From the NCBI GenBank assembly GCA_948146395.1, contig OX411552.1, positions 7,143,686 through 7,207,685 on the forward strand: DNA of 64,000 nt, given 5' to 3'. The position numbers and the translations under genes were made by a program. Positions within the stretch are counted from its first letter, which is position 1, and every line of letters begins with the position of its first letter. Below the pieces are notes generated by a model. It searched no databases. It was not told the DNA's origin and saw only the letters and a program-made list of their open reading frames with translations. This document shows positions 23,435 to 33,420 of the stretch, one piece after another. Source of the stretch: Fragum whitleyi. Lineage: Eukaryota; Mollusca; Bivalvia; Cardiida; Cardiidae.

Positions 23435-24780
23435 CAGTGGGACAAGTCTCAAAGGCGTGGTGAACGAAACTTGTAAGTCAATTTAATTATGGCTATCAGA
23501 CGCAACGTGATTTAGCAAAAATATTACCTCCCTTTAATATAAAACTATCCCTTACGTTCATTTTTTTATCAAAGATTCCTGCGTTTTGGTAGTTTATTGT
23601 ATGTTTTTTGAAATTGTATTGCAATGAAATGACTTTTTCTGCTGAGGTTAAAATTACTTGGCTATAAAATTCTTAACCCTTTTGAGAATTGAGTAATATT
23701 GATTCAGGGGCAATTTTTCCTTTCAAAGTTACAAGAACTTGTTCCGACTGGGGCATAAAACTTGGTACTGTAACAATACCACAGAAGTTTAAAGGACAAA
23801 CGTTTATTTCTTTCATAGCTAACGTTTTGAAAAATCGGGATATTTTGTTGGAAAGTTAGAAATCTCTTGTTCCAAGCAATGTTTCCTTTTCTTTTAGTGT
23901 TATTACCTGACTTTTCTCTGCCATTGCATTATCTTTCAACTGCCTTTTGTCATTTGATTCATTTTTACTAGAAGATTCAACAAATGAGACTTAGATATTT
24001 AGTATGACATGGACGCTTAAAAATTGTTTCCTGAAGTGCATCATCTTATGACTGAAATACACTATGATGATTGGGCTGATTATAAATAACTTTTTCTTGC
24101 ATATGTAGTTTCCTTGGTAAAGGAAAGGAAGAAGGATTAACATCCCTCCTTCTCAGTAACTATTTCTCGTGTAGAAATTGAAATTTTATATTGTCTTGTA
24201 AGGAAATAAGAGCCACAAAGGAACAAGTCTTCGTCTAACCAACCCATTCCCCTAAAGTGCCTCCTACGTGCCTGGTATCAGCTTTTGAAACTTAAATAGC
24301 AGTTACACAAATATCAATGAGGTACACGTTTGTATTACAGCAAATATTATCAAACTCCTGTCTTATAGATATTTATTTACAGAATACGAAAAAAGATAGC
24401 GCCAGAATGTGGAGGGTTTGTGGTTTCGTGGAAAGCAAAGTGGCCAAAAATGCCTGGATACACCCACTTTACGTTACCTTTTCTAAGAACGTTTTTTCCT
24501 ACATTTTCATCTTGTTAGTAGTAATTATCAAATATTTTACAATTCCCTAGTATTCAATGAATCACGTGTACCAACGTACTAACATTGAAGGGTATCATTC
24601 AGCTTCTTACCGTCCTTTTCTTGGCATTTTGCAAGAAAAGGGTATTTTATAAAAAAAAAAGCATTTTCTCAGAAAAATGCATGGAAGCTATGCTGATGTT
24701 TTGGTCACATCATCGGAAAGGTACACTCTTCGAAAGATATTTATTTAAAGAAGATTGGAGCATGTGCATAATGGTGTCAG
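23435..24780. other. Gene-free spacer
   Basis: Two overlapping-region frames at 24317-24550 and 24585-24836 have no family motif. Nothing else recognised. Confidence 0.4.
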
Positions 24781-25790
24781 ACTACCTTAAAGTGCCCGTT
24801 GTGTCACCATACGGGGCCAATTTTCTGGTGTCATGAAATGTTGTATCGCATATAATGTTATCATCTCGACCCGAATTTTAACCTGAAAGAGCATGTCCAA
24901 AGGATCAATCAGGTAAATGTTTGGTGAATTCTGGCCAGAAGTTTCAGAGAAGAGTTCATATTTCACCATTCGGAACTTAATTTTTGGTGACACGACAGTC
25001 CGAAGCACCAATGTTATCAGATCAGTATTTCACGAAGGACTATGAAAGAGTATCTCCTGAGGGCATTTTTGTCATGATAGGTTGAATTCTGACCAGTAGT
25101 TGCAGATAAGAAGTATCTCAAACCATTGGTGCCCATTTTAGTGAAATTTGAAAAAAAATCTTCTTCTCTAAACTATTGTACAGAATTTAACCATACTTCT
25201 CAAGCATTGTCATCGGGACAAGCTCTTCCAGATTCCTTAGTTGAATTCTGATTGGGTTACATATCATGTGTGCTATGGGTCGTGTACTATGTGTATGCTA
25301 TGTTCTCTCATATGGTGAATTTTCAGATAATCTTCTTCTCTAAAACCACCCGTTGCAATTCAACCTTACTTCACAGGCTTTATTCTTGTGACATGCTCTT
25401 TCGCAAATTCTGAATGGTTTATATCATGAGTTACGGGTTACCGCGTCATCAAAAAATTGGTCCCATATGGTGAAATTTTAAACAAATCTTCTTCTCTGAA
25501 ACTTCCTATCAGAATTGATCTGAACTTCACAGGAATTGTTCTTGTGACATGCTCCCTCAGATTTCTTCGAACAATCCTGCTTTGGCTACATACACAGGTT
25601 TAATGGGTGGACAGTCAAGTCACCAAAGAATGGACCATCTGTGTCTATTTTTTAAACTTTTTCTATGAAACTACTTTCAGAGTTCAACCAAACTTGACCG
25701 AAATTATCCTTTGGGTATGTTCTCTCAGATACCCTTGTTAAATTCTTGTTGGTCTATAAACTTTGGTACTTACAGCTTTCACGTGGGCAT
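24780..25790 (+). repeat. Degenerate tandem array, ~150-175 bp units
   Basis: Five to six diverged units share AATCTTCTTCTCT(G/A)AAAC, TGTGACATGCTCT, TTCTGATTGG(T/G)TT and CCATATGGTGAA. Clear unit starts lie near 25160, 25335, 25490 and 25665. It is similar in style to the array at 18080-19560 and may be another pearl-like core. Confidence 0.6.
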
Positions 25791-25859
25791 AAAAGAAACC
25801 AAAGTGGAGAAATAGGAAAAAATACTAAATGTCTAGAGCTTGGCGTAGGATATGAAGAA

Positions 25860-26345
25860 CTTTGTGTAGGACTGAATCAAAACAATAATAAAGGTTGGTA
25901 GACGATTGTCTTTGATTCTGGTATCATGAAGAATCCTTGACTCTGATCGTTACCTCTGGCCTACTTTCATACATATTGAATAGTAAGGGTAATACTATAT
26001 TATATTATGATAAATTTTGGCAGATTACTGATTTTGATTCTGGCACCAGTTTGAACCTTTGATCATCCCCAATGATCATTGGCCTACTTTTCTAAATAGT
26101 ATATTCTGTGTCTATATTAAATCAATAATAAAGGCAGGAAGATGATGCCTTTTATTCTGGCATCATAATGGACACTTGACCCCAACCATCACCATTGAAC
26201 TACGTTTTTTTAAATCTTGAATTAAAATCAATATAATTATTAAGTCAATGATAATGATTGGTCGATGATTAACTTTGATTATGTAATCAAGTTGAACCCA
26301 TAGTCCAAATAATTACCTTTGATCTACTTTCTTAAATTTATAATT
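25860..26345 (+). repeat. Second tandem array, ~120-130 bp units
   Basis: About four units share AATCAATAATAAAGG, TTTGATTCTGGCATCAT, TTGACC and GGCCTACTTTC. The units are strongly diverged. It abuts the preceding array. Confidence 0.55.
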
Positions 26346-26453
26346 ATAATCTGAATAAGCGATCTCAAGCTTTGTGTAAATCAAATTAACGCACAATTTC
26401 GAATAGTGCGAGTATCTAAGGAGTATTGATATGACATGATCATGTCTTCCATA

Positions 26454-26879
26454 CATTCGGAACATCACTCGGCCATTTCCGTAAACTGCAACAGACCTCG
26501 GATGTATGGAAGGCGGATGGGTATGTAACAAAATCGTGCATTTTGTTAGGCGGAAACAGTGTAAAAAAAAATAGCACTGTAGATCTACATCTTTTACAGT
26601 AAATAACGGCTGAAAAATCGTAATTTTTGAGAATGACGAATCATTCTCAAAAATTAAGAATTTTTCAACTGTTATTTAAGAATCTAAAGATATTTGTATT
26701 AGGATACTTAAACGAGTTGCGTTGACGACGTCGAATGTTTTCACTAACATTTTCGAGGGCTAACGCCATTTTGTCTGACGCCATCGAGTTTTTCCAAGGT
26801 TTTCCCGTACTTTTTAAAAATAGTCCCTCTTTATACATCCGGGGTTGATCGTGAGATTGGCCGAGTAGTGTTCCGAATG
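26454..26879. mobile_element. MULE-like MITE with 10 bp target duplication, copy 1
   Basis: Terminal inverted repeats CATTCGGAACATCACTCGGC and its right-end counterpart bound a 426 bp element. GTCTTCCATA flanks it exactly on both sides (26444-26453 and 26880-26889). Inside is a long hairpin around 26630 (AAATAACGGCTGAAAAATC ... GATTTTTCAGCCGTTATTT type, here slightly mutated). There is no coding sequence. TIRs with 9-10 bp target duplications fit Mutator-like elements best. Sister copies: 54219-54682 and 58772-59206. Confidence 0.85.
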
Positions 26880-26889
26880 GTCTTCCATA

Positions 26890-29470
26890 TTGTAGAACGT
26901 ACAGCGTGTCTGTCTCTTTACTATCAGGTTCAGAGTTTAACTGTGTCTACTTTTTATGACGTCCAATCAAATGCTTAAGATCGCAACTTTGGTCTATTGT
27001 TAAGACAAAAGATTTAATTGTGGATTTAATCGCCTACTAGATGAGACGCATTTAGGCAATTGCAGACATGAGAAATTGGCGAATCGTCGACTTTCTCAGA
27101 ATCTCGAAAAAAATTGCCGAGATTTATCTTTGAAATACGGGCATGGACTAAAACGCAATAACGCGTATTTGAATAACGTTCAGTACGCATCGTGACGTCA
27201 ATTAGAGCCCAGTCCTTTTTGAGCCCACCGAAATCAGTATTTGATTTTTTCGAAATTAAAAAGGTCGATTTTCACGGAGTTTGTTTTATTTAGAATTCCA
27301 AACACTGTCCGAAGTATTCCTTTTCTTTCTATGCATATTCAAGGAGATTAACCGGCCTTCAACGTTATCGATTTCTTGATTTTAAAGTCACATTTGATTT
27401 CATTCTTTTGACATGCACAAAAGATACCGAGATGTCAAAGAATAAGGTACAAAGATTGAGACAATGGGATGTAGGATCAGATGAATATAGGCTTTTCTTA
27501 TTACTTTTATACCGGCTATTGTGGTCCAACTAATGCCTGTACCAGCAACATTAGTGAACGCTACAGCTATTCGGGGGAAGTTAAATTCAATATGCTGCTT
27601 GTTGACTAAACCTTATTTGGTTATAAGCAAGATGCTGCATCGACGAGGAATGCTATGCAACAAAGTAAAGTTACAGTACAACGTATTTGCGGGTGGCTGC
27701 ATAATACCAAAAAAATATTTTGGCAAGCAACTGTACAAAGTAGACAACGAAAGAATACAAAGTTTCGTTCATTCCAAGCCAATTTTCTACAATTGTTTGA
27801 TAGGGAGACAAAGGGTCAGGATGATACTACCTTAAAACTAATTCCTAAATGCATTATAAACAAAAATATGGCCTTTTTGTGATAAAACTTCCATTGCGAA
27901 TTTTGCAAATCGATCTGATCAAAAACGTCATTGTGTGATGATTTCATAATAGGCATGTATTGCTTAGTAATTCTCCAAATTAGATTTGAATGCAACAGTG
28001 ATGCAAATCATTGTTCTAATTTCCTATTTTATATGATGCAAAATGTAAAAACCAGATATTTACCTACCTTGCTGCAAGTGATCAAACTGCGAACAGTGCA
28101 TTCAACTCCTGACAAGTAATTAGTAAACGGTACATTTCCGTTCCTACACAGTGAAAATCCAGAAAAGGGCTTTGTTTAATGGAGAATAATATATAAATTT
28201 GAGAAAATTAAATAGTGACGTTCATGTAGTTTTGGAATATGAATTCGTGTTTAGCATCCAATCCTTTCAAGTAAATGAAACTATTTCTTTTTAATGATTT
28301 AGAAAAATAAAGATAAAGTCTACGATTCAAGTGTACTATTCAGAATTACCAGACTAATTCTTAAACAACAACAACAACTATTACAAATTACAGCTTCCGG
28401 TAAATCGAAAACAAAAGTTAGTAGACAAATCTTTCCGTTTACTAAGTTAAAATAAGTTTTCATTTAATCGTAAACTCAAATTATTCATGACGTTTGACAT
28501 ATTTTGTACATATTAGTCTTAATAATGTTGCCCAGACTCAAATAACTTGCAATCATATGAGAGCCACACCTCAAGAAAAAAAAAATGACTCATGATTGTC
28601 AGATTTATCCTGGTGTACCATATTTCCCTTAATTGTAATTAGAACTGTCAAAATTTTAAAATCAAGAGGAGACCTTGTTCCCAACTTGTAATTATTGAAA
28701 CATTATGAAGTATTTCCACCAGAGTGCGTTTTTTGACACAAACAAATGGTCGGTGACAACAAAATTCACAGAGTGCGTTTCATGTGACACAATCAAAACT
28801 GACCTCAAAATAAGATTATCATATGTTGTATTTAATGGCTCTTACTGATATTTGAGCCAAGATGTAAAAAAAAATAACGAACAACTGCCAGGGAACGACT
28901 TCAAATTGAGTTTCGCGGATATCTGTCTATCCTGTTTTTGTTGTTCTGTTGATACGCGCAGTTTATTTTGACAAACTTATAAACAAATTTATTGCACCGG
29001 GTACCTATTTCATCAGATATAAGAAATAATCGAGAGGTTACATCTGGACAAAAAAATAATCAAAATTCAAATAAACGAGTTTGATTATTAGTTCCAGCGT
29101 CGCAGCGATTCCAGAGTACATAAAGACACATCAACATGTCAAGATGTTGATTGCACCTTTACCCTATTCTTAATTGTTTTTGATCGTGTTGATTAAGTGT
29201 TTTAATTAATGCTCTACTTCGCCCTCTTATTAATTTTCTAGAGTTGCCGACAGTTATTCAGATGACCGATTTCATTGTGCTCTTCTTCTTTTTCCATTTT
29301 TCTTTCTTTTGGATAAAAAAAATCTCGACTGCAAATATTGTTACAAAAAAAATGTCATGAAGTCATTTCAAAGCTAAATTACTTACTATCAATTTTAAAA
29401 TTATAATCCTAATCAAAATATCTGAGTAATAATGACGTGAGAAAATCATTTGCTTTCTTGTCCAATCCTT
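26890..29470. other. Gene-free stretch
   Basis: Overlapping open frames at 27521-27835 and 27655-27882 were examined. They have plausible composition but no recognisable motif, splice context or codon pattern, and are probably chance or a relic. No RNA gene or clear repeat seen. Confidence 0.35.
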
Positions 29471-29479
29471 TTTCCATAT

Positions 29480-29700
29480 GACTGTAACCGGGTTGAGTAA
29501 AAGGGGTGTTTGTACTGCCTTGCCATACAAGCTAGCTTTTATAGCGACATGGTAGAGCATTCGCATTGGGATGTAGAGGTCCCGGGTTTCGAATCCACTC
29601 TATAAATTTCTCCGGGAATGACCCGATTTCAAACGTGCCGCTAAACACCAGGCCAGGTCAAGGGCGTCATTGATCTCACAACGACACGCTTTTCTCTCAT
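29480..29700 (+). mobile_element. tRNA-related SINE (second family)
   Basis: TGCCTTGCCATACAAGCTAG precedes an A-box-like TAGCGACATGGTAGAGC and a B-box-like GGGTTTCGAATCC. The same arrangement occurs at 40345-40470. The order of parts suggests a tRNA-derived SINE or a retro-copied tRNA-like unit; ends were not found. Confidence 0.6.
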
Positions 29701-30418
29701 GTGCACTCGACAGCCTTATTAAATAGCATAAAAAGTGGAATATTTAACACATAGCAGACCCTCTTTGAAAAAGGTATTTATGTTCGCTAACCAAATTCAT
29801 GTCAGAACTTTAAATTCGTATCGATCGGCGACCTTTGGATCGAAAGCCGTTGGTCCTTGGGATATGTGATTATAAAGATGTAAATGAATTTCAAAACTAC
29901 CTTTTTTTCAATTTTCTCAGAATATAAATGGGACACAGAAATAAGCAATTCATTGGAATTTATCAAATGTACATGTATTTATACATGTATATGCGTTGAT
30001 TCTAATGCCGACAATGTACTTTTACACTTTTTAGATTGGGATACTGACTGGAACTTGGTTTTTGGATAATCCCAACCTCGGCTTAAGATAAACTTTTCTT
30101 CTGACAAATAGGTGTTGCTAATAAGCGGATGCCTCTTTATTTAGTTTGGTTATTTCTTTAAATTCCAAGAGATTAGTTCAATATTTTAGTAACATATCTC
30201 TTTCAGAAAAAATTATCTAGATTTAGTCTTTTACAAAATCAACCCCCTAAAATTATAAATGACCCCAAGAAATGAAGACAGGGGGTCACAAATGACCCTA
30301 AAAAAATTAATCCTGGATGAAACACTGATCGTGCATTTGTAAAAGTAGCCTGGAAATTCAAGATGAATTCGTCCTTTTTTAACAAAGAAATTTGAACATT
30401 CATAAAACAACATAGTAC
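29700..30418. other. Gene-free spacer
   Basis: AT-rich with short GACCCC-type motifs (30243-30300) also scattered around the BTB gene. No gene recognised. Confidence 0.35.
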
Positions 30419-30423
30419 TCATA

Positions 30424-31419
30424 CAGCGTTTTTTCTCCTAGCTTTGGGAAAGGGTCCGAGACCGGACCAATTGGGAAAAATGCGTTGTTTTCTCAAAAAT
30501 TGGGAATTTTCATTGTCACTTGTTTTAAAAACATTACTATCTTAACTGAAAAGCAAACCATATAGTCCTTAAACAAAGAATCTGAACAAAAACAATGACA
30601 AAGAATTAGTCTGATTGCTCTGGAATACCAATCAGACTAATTCTTTGTCATAGATAAATCGAGTTCTATAATAAATTTGTGGGTTGAACATTCTTGGGTA
30701 CGAATCAACAGAAAAAAAATACATATTCAATCCTATTGTTTTTAAAACAGCTATAAATGAATATTTCTACTAAAATCATAGAAACTTTTTAAACATATTT
30801 TCAAAATAGATCATATACTCAGATGTTCTGCCTGCTGGAGAATGTTTGAAAGACAATTCAAGTTGGTTCTGAGAGGTGCCCAGATCGTGAATAACAGTCA
30901 ACTTTGTTTACGAAAATTATACAAAGAAAAACAATAATATTTTGGGTTATATAACAGGAAAATAATTTGCTTCAACCATGACCAAAAGTTCTTCATTTTA
31001 GTAAGTTTTTTCCTTTAAAATTCATCTTACATCAATTGATAATAAAATGGAAAAAGATCGTCTACTGCAAATCAGGTCCAAAAATGGCAATATCTTGGCT
31101 TCACAAAAATATGAAGTTTTGTAATGCGATAACTTCCGAGTTATCCAAACTACACTGGGTTTCCTGCACGCTAGAACAATGTGACTAAAATAAACTGATC
31201 TTTGGAAATTCCCCTCTTGTTGACAAATTATAACACAGATATTTATTGCTAAAAGTACTTCCAGGTTTTCCAATAGGAAATAATCAAAGTTTATGTTTAC
31301 TTCAAGAATTAGCTTTGAATTGGGAATTTCATTCTCTCATTTTGGGAAAAAATAGTAGTTTTTGTCATTGGGAACGGGTCCGTTTACCGGACCCGTTCAA
31401 AGAAGGAAAAAAAACGCTG
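30424..31419. mobile_element. 996 bp inverted-repeat DNA element upstream of the BTB gene
   Basis: CAGCGTTTTTTCTCC on the left mirrors GGAAAAAAAACGCTG on the right. The arms extend inward through TTTGGGAAAGGGTCC ... GGACC and GGAACGGGTCC ... GGACCCGTTC. TCATA occurs directly outside both ends (30419-30423 and 31420-31424) as a 5 bp target duplication. A perfect internal palindrome lies at about 30600-30650. No transposase is present. CAG ends with 5 bp duplications would fit a hAT5-like nonautonomous element; this is inference. Confidence 0.7.
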
Positions 31420-31660
31420 TCATATTTCAGTGAATCCTAAATTGAGCACTCCCTTAAACACTACTGGAGTTATGTATGACCTTTAAGTCAAATTATCATT
31501 TCTCATCGGGTATGAAAATAATGGATACATTTAGTCTTTGTTTTAAGATTTACAGTTTTCTAACACAACGCAAGAACTTAGAAATAAGGAATTTTAGAAA
31601 ATTTTAGAGTGTTACCAATTTAGTGTGATTTTTGGTAATTTAAAAATAATTTCTTTCATT

Positions 31661-31700
31661 GGTCAAAAACCTGGTTTAAGGGTCAAACATTAGCCCTGGA
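31661..31700 (+). repeat. Short GGTCAAAAACCTGG repeat, copy 1
   Basis: GGTCAAAAACCTGGTTTAAG then GGTCAAAC and AGCCCTGG. Related copies: 33207-33245 (inverted), 33946-33980 and 36251-36291. Copies 1 and 2 bracket the BTBD17-like coding exon in opposite orientation. Confidence 0.7.
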
Positions 31701-31806
31701 ACAGCTTGAGAAGGGTGTTGTATTAATATATTCTTTACAGCAAACTTTAAAAAGAAGGTCTTTATAAAAATGTTAAAACCCCATAGATAAATCATAATTG
31801 ATTTAC

Positions 31807-31822
31807 TTGCTTTTCTTTCCAG
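31807..31822 (+). other. Splice acceptor of the BTBD17-like coding exon
   Basis: TTGCTTTTCTTTCCAG is a strong polypyrimidine tract ending in AG at 31821-31822, eight bases before the start codon. It implies an upstream 5' UTR exon that was not identified. Confidence 0.7.
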
Positions 31823-31830
31823 GTGCCACA

Positions 31831-33192
31831 ATGTCTGAAGAAATAGTAAACGATTCTGATTTCTTCCAACAACAACTTTACCTGCTATTTGATAATGAAG
31901 AAATGAGTGACATACAGCTGAAGGTTGGTGATCGGACATTTCACAGCCACAAGCTTGTTTTAACCTTACACAGTGATGTGTTCAAGATAATGCTTACAAG
32001 TGGAAATTGGCCTGAATCAAGATCTAGGAAGATTGTGCTGCAAGAAGAGCCAGAATGTTTAGATGTGTTTGAAGGATTTTTGAAGTACTTGTACAGTGGC
32101 AAAATTACTCTTAACAGTTCATCTGTTCTGGCGGTTTTATTACTTGCTGACAAGTATAATATTAAGAGGCTATCTACATCATGTATCAGATTTATGTGTA
32201 AGAACTGTCTACCAGAGAGTGAGCCCTATCTCATTTCATGGCTACAGTACGCTATCATGTCTGATCGTAAGGAGTTGGATGGTAACTGTCGCCGATACAT
32301 CACATGTAACTTTGAGAAGATTGCCAAAGGGGATGAGTTTCTGTCCATGAATGCAAATCTTCTTGTAGCCTTCCTCAAGGATTCAAACCTGGTGATTAGC
32401 TCAGAGTTCAATTTGTTTATGGCTGTTCGTATCTGGTTGAAGGCTCAACCTCCTGCAAAGCTGAATGATTACTTTATAAAAACAATGATACATATTCGAT
32501 TTCCCATGATGCTACTTGCAGAACTCCCACTTTTAGAAAATGACAAGTTTATGGAGAAATTCAAGGACTTTTTCCTCCAGAGGATATTTCTGTCCATCAG
32601 ATACCACACCTGCTACACCAAAGATGCAAGAGAAGAGCTCATTCAGACGGTCAACAACAGGAAGATTTTCTGTCCAAGAAGCTACACGCACTGTACATGG
32701 GGGACCACACTGGGTGTTAATAACTTCTCACACATGCCAGATGGGGAAGTGTGTGGGGCCTACTTCAATACACCAGTCAGCATGTCAGAGAAAAACCACC
32801 ATGACGTCATAGATTGGCATCTACATCTCTATCCAAAAGGAATAAGGTTTGAGCGATGTGTAATGATAGACGCACCAAATAACCGAACAGTGGAGAGGCA
32901 GTTCTTGGAGAATGTGCGCCTCTCCATTTCAGGTACGTTCACTGAGCAGATAAGAGTGGAGATCTGTGTACTCATACTCGTAGATCGAGACGATGAATCA
33001 GAGGAAGACTATGTTTACGAAGCCGTGAGAAGATGTGCCATATTTGACAAGGACCATTCGATTTTCAACATTGACAATTTGGTACCATTTGAGAAGTTGA
33101 ATGTTGGATATTTTGGAAGTTCTCCCTACCTTGGTAGAAGAGACAGATTTAAATTTTCGGTCATCATTAAACCAGAACATGATCATTTCTGA
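31831..33192 (+). CDS. BTBD17: BTBD17-like BTB/BACK domain protein
   Basis: A single uninterrupted frame of 453 residues. The start chosen is MSEEIVND at 31831, because the in-frame Met 11 codons upstream lies before a good splice acceptor and would read intron. Residues ~9-122 form a BTB domain (SDIQLKVG, FHSHKLVLTLHSDVFKIML, FEGFLKYLYSG, LADKYNIKRL). Residues ~130-245 are a BACK domain (SSEFNLFMAVRIWLKA, IRFPMM). The C-terminal ~190 residues match the TRAF-like region of BTBD17 (FCPRSYTHCTWGTTLGVNNF, WHLHLYPKGIRFE, ending VIIKPEHDHF). Length is close to human BTBD17 (about 480), but no signal peptide is seen here. BTB/BACK proteins often serve as adaptors; BTBD17's role is poorly known. Bivalves may hold several paralogues, so orthology is tentative. 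Confidence 0.88.
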   Translation: MSEEIVNDSDFFQQQLYLLFDNEEMSDIQLKVGDRTFHSHKLVLTLHSDVFKIMLTSGNWPESRSRKIVLQEEPECLDVFEGFLKYLYSGKITLNSSSVLAVLLLADKYNIKRLSTSCIRFMCKNCLPESEPYLISWLQYAIMSDRKELDGNCRRYITCNFEKIAKGDEFLSMNANLLVAFLKDSNLVISSEFNLFMAVRIWLKAQPPAKLNDYFIKTMIHIRFPMMLLAELPLLENDKFMEKFKDFFLQRIFLSIRYHTCYTKDAREELIQTVNNRKIFCPRSYTHCTWGTTLGVNNFSHMPDGEVCGAYFNTPVSMSEKNHHDVIDWHLHLYPKGIRFERCVMIDAPNNRTVERQFLENVRLSISGTFTEQIRVEICVLILVDRDDESEEDYVYEAVRRCAIFDKDHSIFNIDNLVPFEKLNVGYFGSSPYLGRRDRFKFSVIIKPEHDHF

Positions 33193-33420
33193 ACTAACAT
33201 GTAAATGGGGCTCTTGTTTGACTCTTAAACCAGGTTTTGACTCCCAAAATCCTATTTTGACACTCAAAAATTTCCTGTTGAGGGTCATTCAGACATTGTC
33301 ACCCACTGATTTTCCAGTGGTGCCACCTAAGCAATAGAGAAGATCATGTAGATCTATTATTTTCTTCATACTATTTCAACAGATCAATATAAATGATATA
33401 ACATAAACAATAAAGTGTGT
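33193..33420 (+). other. 3' UTR and polyadenylation signal of the BTBD17-like gene
   Basis: AATAAA lies at 33409-33414, about 215 nt after the stop codon and followed by a GT-rich segment. The UTR contains an inverted copy (33207-33245) of a short dispersed repeat also found at 31661-31700. Confidence 0.6.
33207..33245 (-). repeat. Short GGTCAAAAACCTGG repeat, copy 2 (in 3' UTR)
   Basis: CTCTTGTTTGACTCTTAAAC then CAGGTTTTGACTCCC is the reverse complement of the copy at 31661, 15 nt after the BTBD17-like stop codon. Confidence 0.7.

Noticed and set aside
27521..27882. Two overlapping frames of 104 and 75 codons
   Set aside because: No family motif, no start context and no splice sites; overlapping frames in AT-rich DNA of this size are expected by chance.
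31798..31830. Upstream in-frame ATG for the BTB protein (11 extra residues MIYLLFFPGAT)
   Set aside because: It overlaps the polypyrimidine tract and AG of a strong splice acceptor, so it is intron sequence in the likely transcript.
31941..33288. Minus-strand and alternate-frame ORFs across the BTB gene
   Set aside because: They are shadows of the long conserved frame on the plus strand.
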